A stretch of DNA of 64,000 nucleotides from CAWJAP01 sp963834365 (lineage in GTDB: Bacteria; Acidobacteriota; Vicinamibacteria; Vicinamibacterales; Vicinamibacteraceae), in assembly GCA_963834365.1 (NCBI GenBank), contig CAWIBS010000030.1, forward strand, positions 1 to 64,000, in the 5' to 3' direction. This document shows, piece after piece, positions 1 to 9,344 of the stretch (position 1 is the stretch's first letter; the number at the start of each line of letters is the position of its first letter). The position numbers were made by a program, and so were the translations under genes. Under the pieces are notes generated by a model. The model saw only the letters and a program-made list of their open reading frames with translations, was not told where the DNA came from and searched no databases.

Positions 1-2
1 CG

Positions 3-509
3 GCAGGGCCTTCTCAGGCCCAACTGCAGACGGGAGACGTCGTCGTCAGGGTGGACGACGAAGCGATCCATGAGGCCGCGGACTTCGTGCGCGCGATGGC
101 CCGACGCGAGGCCGGGACACGCGCGACCCTCACCCTCGTCCGCGCCGGCCAGGAGCAGACGCTGTCGATCGTGCTTCGACCGCCTCCCGGTCCGGCCGCT
201 GGAACCGCGTCCGCATCCACCAAGACCGGCGGGACCGCGCTGGCCGGCCTAGGGCTGACGCTGCGACGCACCGGCAATCGCGTCATCGTCGAAGCCGTTG
301 ACCCGCGCGGGGCAGCGCAGGGACTGGTGGCACCTGGCGACATCATCACCTGGGTGCGCGGCGGGGATCGACTCACCCCGGCCGCGATCGCGAGCGCCTA
401 CGACGCGCTCGGCCGGGGCAGTGCCCTCCTGCTGAGGGTCGCAACGGCGGACGCGGACTCGCACGATGCTGCGGTCCCCGAGCGTACCGTGGCCATCCTC
501 AAGCCATGA
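3..509 (+). CDS. PDZ-domain protein, C-terminal part (HtrA/DegP-like), cut by window edge
   Basis: The reading frame is open from base 3, so the start lies outside the window. The first residues (GDVVVRVDDEAI) have the carboxylate-loop and strand pattern of a PDZ domain. A second PDZ-like unit follows a Thr/Ala-rich linker at roughly residues 80-150 (VEAVDPRGAAQ, then LVAPGDIITWV). Two tandem C-terminal PDZ domains are typical of HtrA/Deg serine proteases of the envelope, but the protease domain is not visible here, so the family is inferred. The stop overlaps the next start by ATGA, which points to co-translation with the antiporter downstream. Confidence 0.6.
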   Translation, partial: AGPSQAQLQTGDVVVRVDDEAIHEAADFVRAMARREAGTRATLTLVRAGQEQTLSIVLRPPPGPAAGTASASTKTGGTALAGLGLTLRRTGNRVIVEAVDPRGAAQGLVAPGDIITWVRGGDRLTPAAIASAYDALGRGSALLLRVATADADSHDAAVPERTVAILKP

Positions 510-1705
510 CCCGCCGATACGACGCCGACGAGCTCGGTGGCGCGGACGCGCTCGACGCGACGCAACAGCGCATTGCCATCGGCGACTGGTGGCTGCCGAG
601 ACTGGGGCGACGGCTGCGCACGAATGTCGCACTCGGCCTGCCACCCGTGCTCGCCCCGGCGCTGATCTTCGTGCCGATCGGCATCCTCCTCGGCCCGGCG
701 GGAATCAGCGTGCTGAACGGGAGGGTCCTGGCGTCGCTCGCGCCCGTCGTGTCGATGGGACTGGCGGCGCTGGGCATGTTCGTCGGCCTCGCGCTCAGCC
801 GCCGATCGCGCCAGGGTGGCTGGCTGTTCGCCGCCGCCAACATCGAATCGGGCACCACCACGCTCATTGTCGGCGTCGCGGTGTGGTGGCTGCTGCTGGC
901 GTGGAGCTTCCCGTCAACAGTGCCCGTCATCGTGGCGCTCGTGCTCGGGGTGTGCGCGGCCGCCTCGTCGGCCGGCTACGAGGACACAACCCCGGGCTCA
1001 CGCGCGAGCGTCGCGGCCCGGATCGCCGATCTCGATGACGTGCTGCCCATCGTCGCTGGGGGAGTCGCGCTCGCTGCCCTGCAGTCCACGTCGGTCCCCC
1101 GCACGCTCGCCCTGACCGCCGTCACCGCGGGGCTCGGCGCCATCCTCGGCGTCGTCGGCGCTCTGCTGATCGAGCGGGCGCGCTCGGAAGCCGAACGCGG
1201 CCTGTTCGTGATCGGCGTGGTGGCGTTCGCCGGCGGATCCGCGAGCTATCTGGGCTTGTCGCCCCTGCTCACGGGGCTCCTGACCGGAATCGTCTGGAAG
1301 TGGATCCCGGGCCGTGTGGACGAGATCGTGCGGCAGGACGTGCGTCGCTACCAGCATCCTCTCGTCGTCCTCGTCCTGCTCGTGGCCGGCGCCTCGGTGC
1401 GCCCGTCCGTCGAAGCGCTCTGGCTGTTCGCGCCGTTCGTGCTGTTCCGGGTGACGGGCAAGCTCGCGGGCGGCTGGCTCGCCACGCGCCTGGCGCCCGG
1501 GCTGGCGCCCGCGGATCTCGGCGCCCACCTCCTGGCTCCCGGCCTGATCGGCATTGCCTTCGCGCTCGCCGCCGCCCAGGCCCTGGGCACGCGCGGAGGG
1601 ACCATGGTGCTCACCGCGGTCGTCGCCGGCACCCTCGTCAGCGAGATCCTCGCGCTGACCGTTGCGCCCACGACGTCGCTGCGCGTGTCGCGGGAGAAGC
1701 GCTGA
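506..1705 (+). CDS. Cation:proton antiporter, Na+/H+ exchanger family
   Basis: This is a 399-residue polytopic membrane protein with about ten to twelve hydrophobic segments. The layout suits the CPA/Kef-type sodium-proton exchanger family, which swaps Na+ or K+ for protons across the inner membrane. Hydrophobic segments begin near residue 45 (LPPVLAPALIFVPIGILLGP) after a polar N-terminus. No regulatory RCK/TrkA-N domain follows. The start overlaps the PDZ gene stop, and its own stop overlaps the start of a second antiporter-like gene by one base (TGATG), so the two transporters probably form one unit. Ion specificity cannot be read from the sequence. Confidence 0.7.
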   Translation: MTRRYDADELGGADALDATQQRIAIGDWWLPRLGRRLRTNVALGLPPVLAPALIFVPIGILLGPAGISVLNGRVLASLAPVVSMGLAALGMFVGLALSRRSRQGGWLFAAANIESGTTTLIVGVAVWWLLLAWSFPSTVPVIVALVLGVCAAASSAGYEDTTPGSRASVAARIADLDDVLPIVAGGVALAALQSTSVPRTLALTAVTAGLGAILGVVGALLIERARSEAERGLFVIGVVAFAGGSASYLGLSPLLTGLLTGIVWKWIPGRVDEIVRQDVRRYQHPLVVLVLLVAGASVRPSVEALWLFAPFVLFRVTGKLAGGWLATRLAPGLAPADLGAHLLAPGLIGIAFALAAAQALGTRGGTMVLTAVVAGTLVSEILALTVAPTTSLRVSREKR

Positions 1706-2988
1706 TGCGGCGCGCGGCGGCGCTGCTGCTGCTTCTGGGCACGGGCGCCCTCGTCACCCGCCACGGAATCGAAGGCCAGACGGGGCTGACTCTCGCGCTG
1801 GGCTTCGCGCTGATCGCGGCGGCACTGGTCGGCGATCTCTTCGAACGCGTTGCACCTTCCGCGGCTGACCGGCTATCTCGCCTTCGGCATGGTGTGCGGC
1901 CCGTACATGGCCAATCTCATTTCGACGACGATGGCCAGAGAGCTGCAGGTCGTGAACGGTCTGGCGATCGCGTTGATCGCGTTCGTCGCCGGCCTCGAGC
2001 TCAACTTCGCTCGTCTGCGCCCGAGGTTTGGCGTCGTGCTGCGCCTCGCCACGGTGCTGCTGGCGGTGATGTTCACCGGCATCTTCGTCGTCGCATGGCT
2101 GGCGTGGCCCCGCCTCCCGCTCCTGCCCGAGGCGTCCGGGATGGGCCCAGGTCGCGCTGGCGGCGTTGCTGACGACGCTCATCGTCAGTTTTTCGCCGAC
2201 GGTCACGATCGCGGTGATCGCCGACAGCCGGGCGCGCGGTCCGCTCAGCGAGCTGGTCCTCGCGGTCGTCGTCATCGCGGATCTGCTGCTCATCGTCGGC
2301 TTCACGCTGGTCATGCAGTTCACGCGATGGGCGCTGGGCTCGAACGGCGTGGAAGCCGACGCGACGCCTGCTCGCGAGGCTCACGTGGCAGATCGCGGGT
2401 TCGTTTGCATTCGGCGCCGGCCTGGGCAGCGTGTTCGCGCTGTATCTCCGGCGCGTCGGCCGCGAGATCACGCTCGTGCTGCTGGCTCTTTGCGCGACGG
2501 CGAGCTACGTCGGAGCCGTCTTCGATTTCGAGCCGCTGCTGGTCGCATTGGCGGCGGGTCTGGTCGTGGAGAACATCGCGTCGCCGTTCGGGGATGCGCT
2601 GCGGGACGCCGTCGAGCGGGGGGCGCTGCCCGTGCTCGTCGTGTTCTTCGCCGCCGCCGGCGCCTCATTGCACCTCGATGCGCTCGGACGCATCGGCGTG
2701 CTGGCGGTCGGCATCGCGGTCGTGCGCTACGCGTTCATCCGACTCGGAACGTTGGCCGGCGTCCGCGCCGCTGGCGAGGACACGCCGGCAACACGGACGG
2801 CGTGGATGGGCCTGGTCTCGCAAGCCGGCGTGACGCTCGGCCTGACGATTGCGGTGGCTGCGGAGTTCGGCAGCTGGGGCGCGCGCGTGCAGACGCTCAT
2901 GGTCGCCCTGATCGCGATCCACGAGGTGGCGGGACCAATCTTGTTTCGGCGGGCTCTCGCGGCAGCCGGAGAGGTCGGCCGGCTGTAG
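1705..2988 (+). pseudogene. Second cation:proton antiporter, broken by three frameshifts
   Basis: Four consecutive segments in three frames join into one Kef/NhaP-like transporter of about 425 residues. It starts at ATG 1705 (MRRAAALLLLLGTGALVTR) and breaks near 1850, 2140 and 2365. The last piece (about 2370-2988) carries LYLRRVGREITLVLLALC and GLVSQAGVTLGLTIAVAAEF, a typical antiporter C-terminal half. At the first break, removing a single g near 1850 restores a smooth frame (LFERLHLPRLTGYLAFG). The sequence is otherwise undecayed, with no internal stops once the frames are joined, so consensus error is more likely than a true pseudogene. The tandem arrangement with another antiporter could mean a two-subunit exchanger. 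Confidence 0.6.
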
Positions 2989-3001
2989 ATTCGAGGCCGC
3001 C

Positions 3002-3521
3002 TTACTTGTCCGGGTCCTGCTGTGCCGCCTCGACCCGCCGCTTGCGAGCTTCTTCTTCCTTCCGCTTCTGCGCTTCGCGTTTCTTGTCCCGCGCCCAGTT
3101 GCTGAGCGAGAAGAGGTTGCCGGACAGGTTCGCGATCGGCGGCCGCGAGTTGCCATACGGCAGGTTCTTCGGCTGGACCTGTGCCAGGAACTCGCTGTGC
3201 GTCACGCCACCGTAACGGACGGCACCCGGCACCGACTCGAAGCTCGCGTCCTCGAAGTCCGTGAAGAAGTCGATGCGCGGCCCCTGTCCGTACACGGTGA
3301 GAGCCGTCAGGAGTCGGAAGTTCTCGAACCGTTCCTCACTCGTCGTCTCGCGCCCGAGCTCACGCCGGATCCGCGAGAGCGACACGGGCAGCTTGTCCAC
3401 GTCCACGCTCGGGGTGGCCGGCGTGCGCGCGTCAGGTTGTGGTGTCTGCCCGACACCCGGCGTCGGCACCAGCCCAGTGCTCAGCAGCCAAAGCCAGCAC
3501 GATGGCACGTCGCTGCCTCAT
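3002..3521 (-). CDS. Hypothetical exported protein
   Basis: The continuous frame runs from GTG 3508 to the stop at 3002 and would give 168 residues. A better start may be ATG 3521: its first residues (MRQRRAIVLALAA) look like a signal peptide, but a one-base shift is needed near 3480-3500 to join the main frame. The body has LSRIRRELGRE, a short beta-rich middle and a charged lysine/arginine-rich tail (about residues 140-168) rich in KKREAQKRKEEEARKRR, probably a helix. No family is recognised. It ends the minus-strand cluster of Fe-S and sulfur genes, but nothing in its sequence ties it to that job. Confidence 0.5.
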
Positions 3522-3550
3522 CAGGGCTCCCCGGTGCACGACCCCGCACG

Positions 3551-3886
3551 TCATACGGAGAAAGACGTGCCGCAGCCGCAGGTGGACTTGGCGCGGGGGT
3601 TTTCGAAGACGAACCCCTTGCTGACGAGGCTGGTGTCGTAGTCGAGTGTCGTGCCATCCAGAAAGCGATGGCTCCTGCGGTCCACGAAAATCCGGGAGTG
3701 TTCCGGTCCCTCGACGACCTCGTCGTCTGCTTTGGGGTCGGGTTCCCAGGCGAAGACGTAGCTGAGGCCCGAGCATCCCCCGGCCTTCACCCCCACACGG
3801 AGGCCGCCCGTCGGCATCCCCTGCTTGTCGAGCAGCTTGCGAATCTGACGTCCGGCGTTGTCGCTGATCTGAATCATGCTCCTCAC
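3551..3886 (-). CDS. A-type iron-sulfur cluster carrier (HesB/IscA/ErpA family)
   Basis: The 111-residue product matches the length and layout of A-type Fe-S carriers, which take assembled clusters to target apoproteins in the cytoplasm. It has the first conserved cysteine in AGGCSGLSY (about residue 38) and the C-terminal pair in STCGCGTSF. All three cluster ligands are present. The longest frame begins with GTG at 3886, only four bases after the cysteine desulfurase stop; ATG at 3877 (MIQISDNAG) is an alternative start. Its place directly behind iscS and an Rrf2 regulator makes a small ISC/SUF-type operon without a visible scaffold protein (IscU/SufU). Confidence 0.9.
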   Translation of the reverse strand: MRSMIQISDNAGRQIRKLLDKQGMPTGGLRVGVKAGGCSGLSYVFAWEPDPKADDEVVEGPEHSRIFVDRRSHRFLDGTTLDYDTSLVSKGFVFENPRAKSTCGCGTSFSV

Positions 3887-3890
3887 GATT

Positions 3891-5042
3891 CTACAGCCGA
3901 ACCTGACGACCCCGAAGGTCGGCTGCGACCGCCGCGATGCGTTCTACGGCCGCCTCGACGTCCTCCGCCGACGTCGTGCGCAGCAATCCGAACCGGAGTG
4001 ACGCTTTCGCCTGGTGATCGCTCAGTCCCAACGCGAGCAGGACGTGCGACGGGGCCGCGGTGGCGGAGCTGCACGCGGCGCCGGACGACACCCCGAGGTC
4101 GGTGACAGCCTGGAGCAGCCGTGCGCCGTCAACGTCGGCAACCGTGACATTCAGGTTGTGCGGCAGGCGGGCGGTCATCGACCCGTTGACTGTCACGCCG
4201 CCGACGCGGGTCTCGAGCGCGGCGAGCAGCCGATCCCGCAGCGGCCTCAGGTGGGCCGCATGGGCGGCGGCCTCGTCGCGCGCGATGCGCGCCGCGACGC
4301 CGAAGCCGACGATCCCCGGCACGTTCAGCGTGCCCGATCGCAACCCACGCTCGTGACCGCCGCCGTGGATGTGCGGGGCGAGCGACGCTGCCGGACCACG
4401 GCGTCGCACGTAGAGCGCGCCCACTCCCTTCGGCCCGTACATCTTGTGAGCACTGATCGACACGAGATCCAGGCCGAGTGCGTCCACGTCGAGCGGCACC
4501 GAGCCCGCGGCTTGCGCGGCGTCGCTGTGAAAGGCGATGTCGCGGGCGCGCGTCAGCCGGCCGATGCCTTCGAGCGGCTGCAAGACGCCGATCTCGTTGT
4601 TCGCGGCCATGACGCTGACACACACGGTGTCGGGACGCAGCGCAGCCTCGAGGGCGCCGAGATCCACGAGTCCGTCGCCGCCGACGCCGAGCCGCGTCAC
4701 CTCGCACCCGTCGCGTTCGAGCCAGCCGCACGGATCGAGCACGGCCTGATGCTCCGTAGCCACGGTGACGATGTGGCGCCCCTTCGAGCGGCAGCCGTCG
4801 ATCACGCCTTTCAGCGCCAGGTTGTTCGACTCGGTGGCGCCGCTGGTGAAGACGATGTCCGGTGGCTTGGCGCGCAGGAGCGCCGCAACCCGTCCGCGCG
4901 CAGTCTCGACCGCGTCACGCGCATCCCAGCCGAAGGCGTGCTGCCGGCTGGCCGCATTCCCGAAGCGCTCGATGAAGTACGGCAGCATCGCCTCGACGAC
5001 GCGCGGATCGCACGGCGTCGTGGCGTGGGCGTCGAGATACAT
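3891..5042 (-). CDS. iscS: Cysteine desulfurase (NifS/IscS family)
   Basis: This 383-residue PLP enzyme converts cysteine to alanine and passes the sulfur as a persulfide to Fe-S assembly or to thio-cofactor carriers. The N-terminus MYLDAHATTPCDPRV is the family signature. The PLP lysine lies in SISAHKMYGPKG and the persulfide cysteine in SSGAACSSA. The length is close to that of IscS/NifS. The gene starts directly after the Rrf2 regulator stop (TGA 5045-5043, ATG 5042-5040). It lies in the same cluster as a rhodanese/E1 fusion, so it could feed sulfur both to Fe-S clusters and to the MoaD-like carrier; that second role is inference. Confidence 0.92.
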   Translation of the reverse strand: MYLDAHATTPCDPRVVEAMLPYFIERFGNAASRQHAFGWDARDAVETARGRVAALLRAKPPDIVFTSGATESNNLALKGVIDGCRSKGRHIVTVATEHQAVLDPCGWLERDGCEVTRLGVGGDGLVDLGALEAALRPDTVCVSVMAANNEIGVLQPLEGIGRLTRARDIAFHSDAAQAAGSVPLDVDALGLDLVSISAHKMYGPKGVGALYVRRRGPAASLAPHIHGGGHERGLRSGTLNVPGIVGFGVAARIARDEAAAHAAHLRPLRDRLLAALETRVGGVTVNGSMTARLPHNLNVTVADVDGARLLQAVTDLGVSSGAACSSATAAPSHVLLALGLSDHQAKASLRFGLLRTTSAEDVEAAVERIAAVAADLRGRQVRL

Positions 5043-5507
5043 TCAGCAGTTGGCTTCGGGAGCCGGACGTCTGGCGAGGGTCACCGGCACCATGTCGGGG
5101 ACGGTGTCGGTTGCCATCTCGTAGATGCTGCACATCGCGAGCGCCGCCAGCAGGCGATCCTTGATCCGCCAGAGCGGGTCGCGAATGCTGCACTTGGCGT
5201 ACTGGCCGCAGGCATGGTCGTCGGCCGAACAGGCCGTCACGGTGACCGGGCCGTCGACGGCCTGAATGACGTCGGCCACCGAGATCATCTGTGGAGCCCG
5301 GGCCAGCTGGTAGCCGCCTCGCGTCCCCTGGTGTGACGCGAGCAGACCCCGCCGCGCCAGCCGCTGCAGGATCTTGGCCATCAGCTCGAGCGGAATGTCG
5401 TAGCGCTCGGCGATCTCACGGGCGCTGGCCGACCCGCGATCACCCTGAAGCGTCAGGTGCTTCATGGCCATCAGCGCGTAGTCGGTCTTCTTGGACAGCC
5501 TGAGCAT
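5043..5507 (-). CDS. Rrf2-family transcriptional regulator (IscR-like)
   Basis: The ATG at 5507 begins MLRLSKKTDYALMAMKHL, the start of the winged-helix DNA-binding domain of Rrf2 proteins, and the product is 154 residues. Three cysteines with a CX6CX5C spacing (in TACSADDHACGQYAKCS) match the Fe-S ligands of IscR, so it probably senses cluster supply and regulates the downstream iscS and carrier genes. The frame stays open far upstream into the penicillin acylase gene. I take that as a lost stop in the acylase, not as a real fusion, because the Rrf2 N-terminus is complete and starts with a good methionine. Confidence 0.87.
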   Translation of the reverse strand: MLRLSKKTDYALMAMKHLTLQGDRGSASAREIAERYDIPLELMAKILQRLARRGLLASHQGTRGGYQLARAPQMISVADVIQAVDGPVTVTACSADDHACGQYAKCSIRDPLWRIKDRLLAALAMCSIYEMATDTVPDMVPVTLARRPAPEANC

Positions 5508-5550
5508 GAACCCTGGATTTACCCCACGGCTGGCCACCGGTGGGCAGCCT

Positions 5551-7776
5551 TCAGCCCCCCGACCGCTTCGTAGTGGCCGATAGCTGCGCTCGAGGTTGCC
5601 CGCGATCTCGGCTTCGGTGAACCAGACCCGCCGTAGCTCGTGCCGCGCGAACTGCCGGATCTGGTCGCGGCCGTGGGGCGATCCGGGTTGCGAGCTCTGG
5701 CCATACGCCAGAATCGACCACGCCTCGACCGGCCGTGTGAAATGGACCAGCAGGACCCAGCCATCGCCGAAACCGCTCGGAGGCTGAGCCGGTTCGACGC
5801 GTCCTGCCAGGCGCACGCTGGACGTGCCCGACGAGGCGCCCGCAGAACCCGGGCGCGGCGCGTCGAACCGCATGACTCGATAGAGCCCATAGCTGCCGTC
5901 CGCCCCGTCTGCGGCGAGGTCGAGATCCTCGAACCGGAATCGGACCAGATCGCCCCACGCCGGGTCGAGGCGGCCATGATCGCGGCGAACGGCGGCTGCC
6001 GCGCGCTCGAGCGCCGCGATCGCCTGCGCCGCATCCGACAGGCCACGCGGCGTCGTCATCGGTGCATCCGCGGACCAGGGCAACGCGAACGGCGCGCGCA
6101 GGTTCTGTCGATAGGCGTCCCAGAAGCGGAGGAACAGGGCGGTGCCCCGGCTGCCCGCCGACGCCTGGCGGTCCCAGCGCGCGAGCACGTCCATCGCTTC
6201 AGCGAGATCGGCCGATGGCGCGGGCACGGCACGGCCTGCCGCCAGCAGATCGTCGAGCACCCGGTCGGCGAGCAGCACACGCACGTCGAACTTCAACGCG
6301 CGCACGTCGTCAGGGCTGAACGTCCGATCGGCCTCGAGCAGTTGCAGCGCGCGCTGCGGCCGGAGCGTGAGCGGATGGCGTTCGACGTACGAGGGGAACC
6401 GCGCCATGTCGAGGCGGTTGGCCAGCGAGGTCCACCAGGGGGAATTGTTCGCGTTCTGGACCGCGCCGCCCGAGGGATTCAGGAGCCGCGGCAGATCGCG
6501 CACGCGGTGCAGCCCGCGCCACAGATACCGTTTCGATCCGCCCGGCACGTCGAGCTCGTAGCTGGTCCCGTCGTCTTCACGCTTCGGCAGCCGCGCATTC
6601 CACTGGTAGAGCACGTTGCCGTCCGCGTCGGCGTAGGTGAAGTTGGACGTCGGAATCAGATTGCGCTCGAGACGCGAGAGAAAGCCGCGCAGATCGCGCG
6701 CGTGCATCAGGTCCTGGAAGCCCTCGAAGTAGCGCCAGGACTCGAGCGCCATGGATCGCAGCACGAAGATGCGGTCGGACGTCCGGTGGACGACGGGACC
6801 GAGATGCGAGTCCCAGTGCTCGCGTCGTTCAACCGTCTGCCGTCCATCGGGCTCCAGCACCTGTACCTCGATTGCACGGCGGACCAGCGGCGCGGCTGCG
6901 GCCTTCGAAGACGTAACGGTCCGTGTTTCCAGGTTCGAGGTCGAGCGCATAGATGTCGTCGAGATCCGGATCGTTGTTGGTCTGGACGTAGCCGAGCCGA
7001 TCGTTGAAGCCGGCTCGGAGTGTGGGCAGCCCGGCGAGGGTCGAGCCATAGAAGTTGAGCTCGCCAGGGACGGTGATGTGCGCCTCCCAGTAGAGCGAGC
7101 TCCAGCGCAGGTGCGGATTCCCCAGCAGGATGGGCCGGCCGCTGGTCGTCCGGCTGCCGGCAAGAGCGAGCGCATTCGACCCGTCCGCGTCCATCGAGTC
7201 CCCGGGCGGCTCCGATGTCGGAAGGGATGCCGGCGGGGGATCGTCGTCGGTCGGATACTTTCGGCGAAGCGTGGCGAGCGATCCGCGGCCGAAGGCGCCA
7301 GTGACGGCGCCCGCGCGAGTGTGGGCGAGGACATCGGCTGCATCGAACGCCGGAATCCACGCGGGAAGCTCGGTGCGGTGACCTTCGACATAACGGTTCA
7401 CGCCCGAGGCAAAGGCCGTGAGCACGCGGCGGAAGCCCTTCCCGACCTGGCGGAGAGCCTGGCGCGCGGCGCCGATGTTGTCGAGGCGGCGCATCGACAC
7501 GTCGCTCTCGAGCGAGTCGCGTCCGAAGAGGCGGGCCGCTTCGCCGCGGGCCGAGACGTAGCGCCGGGCGATCTCGAGGATGTGGTCTTCGGCCTGGGCA
7601 TAGCCCAGCGCATACGCTGCCGCCTCTTCGTCCTCGGCGAGGATGTGCGGCACGCCGAAGGTATCGCGCCGGATGGTGACGCGGTCCGCGAGCGGGCGCG
7701 CCGTCTCGACGACGGGTGCAAGGGTGAGAAGCGCCGCCACGCCCAGGGCTGCGCCGATTGAAAGAGGGCGGCTCAA
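5551..7776 (-). CDS. Penicillin acylase family N-terminal nucleophile amidohydrolase (frameshifted)
   Basis: The gene begins at TTG 7776, overlapping the preceding stop (TTGA), with a hydrophobic signal peptide (GAALGVAALLTLAPVV). The alpha chain ends before the nucleophile serine in DADGSNALALAGSR, and the beta chain follows (TSGRPILLGNPHL). This order is that of penicillin/cephalosporin acylases, AHL acylases and relatives, which self-cleave and hydrolyse amides in the periplasm. A frameshift near 6890 separates two otherwise matching parts. A second shift near the end seems to have removed the stop: in the main frame it runs on into the Rrf2 gene, while another frame stops at 5551 after TTKRSGG. 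Substrate unknown; full length would be about 740 residues. Confidence 0.75.
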
Positions 7777-9248
7777 TATTTCGGCTGACTCGGATCGACC
7801 TTGTCGATCCAGCTCAGAATGCCGCCCTTCAGGTTGAGCGCCTGCGGAAAGCCGTGCTCGCGCAGATACGCCACCGCCTTCGCGCTGCGACCGCCCACCT
7901 TGCAGTGGACCACGAGATCGCGCGACGGATCGAGCTCGGTCATGCGCTTCGGCAGGTCGCCCAGCGGGATGACCGTCGATCCCGCGATGCGGCAGATCTG
8001 CACCTCGTGCGGCTCGCGAACGTCGAGCACGACCAGATTGTCGCCGCGATCGAGGCGCGCCCGCAGATCCTCGGCCGTGATCTCGGGCACGCCGCCAGGA
8101 CCCGTGGTCGGCGCGCCGGGCGCGGCCGTCGCCGCGGTGTGAGCCGCCGGTGCGACGCCGCAGAACTGCTCATAGTCGATGAGCGCCTTCACCGTCGGAT
8201 GCGTGCCGCACACCGGGCAGTCGGGATCCTTCCGCAGCTTCAGTTCGCGGAACCGCATCTTGAGCGCGTCGTAGATCATGAAGCGGCCGATGAGCGGCTC
8301 GCCGATCCCGAGAATCAGCTTCACCGCTTCGGTCGCCTGGATCATGCCGATGATGCCGGGCAGCACGCCGAGCACGCCGCCTTCGGCGCAGCTCGGGACG
8401 AGTCCCGGCGGCGGCGGCTCGGGATACAGGCAGCGATAGCACGGCCCTTCCTTGGTGCCGAAGACCGACGCCTGTCCCTCGAACCGGAAGATGCTGCCGT
8501 AGGCGTTCGGAATGCCGAGCAGCACGCACGCATCGTTGACGAGATACCGCGTCGGGAAGTTGTCGGTGCCGTCGAGGATGACGTCGTATCCCTTGAAGAT
8601 CTCCAGGGCGTTCTTCGAGGTCAGCGCTTCTTCGTAGCCGATGACCTGCACTTCGGGATTGAGCGCGTTGAGCCGGTCCGTCGCGGACTGGAGCTTCGAG
8701 CGGCCGACATCCGGCGTCCCGTGCAGGACCTGGCGCTGCAGGTTGCTGATGTCGACGGCGTCGAAGTCGACGATGCCGATCGTGCCGACGCCGGCGGCCG
8801 CGAGGTAGAGCGCCACCGGCGAGCCCAGTCCTCCGGCGCCGACGCACAGCACGCGGGCGGCCTTGAGCTTGCGCTGCCCCTCGAGGCCGACCTCGGGGAG
8901 GATCAGATGACGGCTGTAGCGCGCATACTCGGCCGCCGACAGCGCCGGCAGCTCGCGCTCGACCGCCGTCGCGCCGCTTCCGCCGGCGACCGACGGGATG
9001 ATGCTCAGCGCATCGGCCGGCTGGATGGGCGTGTCTTCCTTCTGCAGGTAGCGGATGTCCTCGTCGTTCAGGTAGACGTTCACGAAGCTGCGGAGCCGGC
9101 CCTCGTCGTTGTAGAGGTGCTTCTTGAGGTCGCCGTACTGGAGGGTCAGGTTGCTCAAGGCCTCGCGGACGGTTGCGCCCGCCACCTCCACGCTTTCCTG
9201 CTTGTCCACGTACGGCCGGAGGGGCGTCGGGATGTGGATCGTCGGCAT
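7773..9248 (-). CDS. MoaD/ThiS-like carrier - MoeB/ThiF E1 - rhodanese triple fusion
   Basis: One intact 491-residue frame holds three sulfur-transfer modules. Residues 1-92 are a ubiquitin-fold sulfur carrier ending in a diglycine (PSVAGGSG). About 105-350 is the E1-like adenylyltransferase, with the nucleotide loop GAGGLGSPVALYL, the NLQRQV segment and a zinc site from CYRC and CPVC. About 375-491 is a rhodanese domain with the active-site loop HCKVGGRSA. Such enzymes adenylate a carrier's C-terminal glycine and load sulfur on it for molybdopterin, thiamine, cysteine or thio-tRNA synthesis. MoeZ-type E1-rhodanese fusions are well known; the carrier in the same chain, with an internal GG, is less common. 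It overlaps the acylase start by TTGA and leads the iscR-iscS cluster. Confidence 0.85.
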   Translation of the reverse strand: MPTIHIPTPLRPYVDKQESVEVAGATVREALSNLTLQYGDLKKHLYNDEGRLRSFVNVYLNDEDIRYLQKEDTPIQPADALSIIPSVAGGSGATAVERELPALSAAEYARYSRHLILPEVGLEGQRKLKAARVLCVGAGGLGSPVALYLAAAGVGTIGIVDFDAVDISNLQRQVLHGTPDVGRSKLQSATDRLNALNPEVQVIGYEEALTSKNALEIFKGYDVILDGTDNFPTRYLVNDACVLLGIPNAYGSIFRFEGQASVFGTKEGPCYRCLYPEPPPPGLVPSCAEGGVLGVLPGIIGMIQATEAVKLILGIGEPLIGRFMIYDALKMRFRELKLRKDPDCPVCGTHPTVKALIDYEQFCGVAPAAHTAATAAPGAPTTGPGGVPEITAEDLRARLDRGDNLVVLDVREPHEVQICRIAGSTVIPLGDLPKRMTELDPSRDLVVHCKVGGRSAKAVAYLREHGFPQALNLKGGILSWIDKVDPSQPKY

Positions 9249-9281
9249 GGTTCATTCGAAGTTACCACAACGATTGCAGGG

Positions 9282-9341
9282 CGGGGACGGGAGCCTTTTC
9301 TCAACATGGCTCGTCATGTTGAGAAAAGGCTCCCGTCCCCG
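9282..9341. repeat. Perfect 27-bp palindrome (hairpin), REP-like
   Basis: The arm 9282-9308 is perfectly complementary to 9315-9341 with a six-base loop (gctcgt). It begins with CGGGGACGGGAGCC. It fills the gap between the start of the sulfur-carrier fusion gene and the stop of rmuC. The same CGGGGACGGGAGCC core forms a second hairpin at 46152-46200, so it is a dispersed element, not a one-off terminator. There is no T-tract after it. Confidence 0.85.
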
Positions 9342-9344
9342 TTC

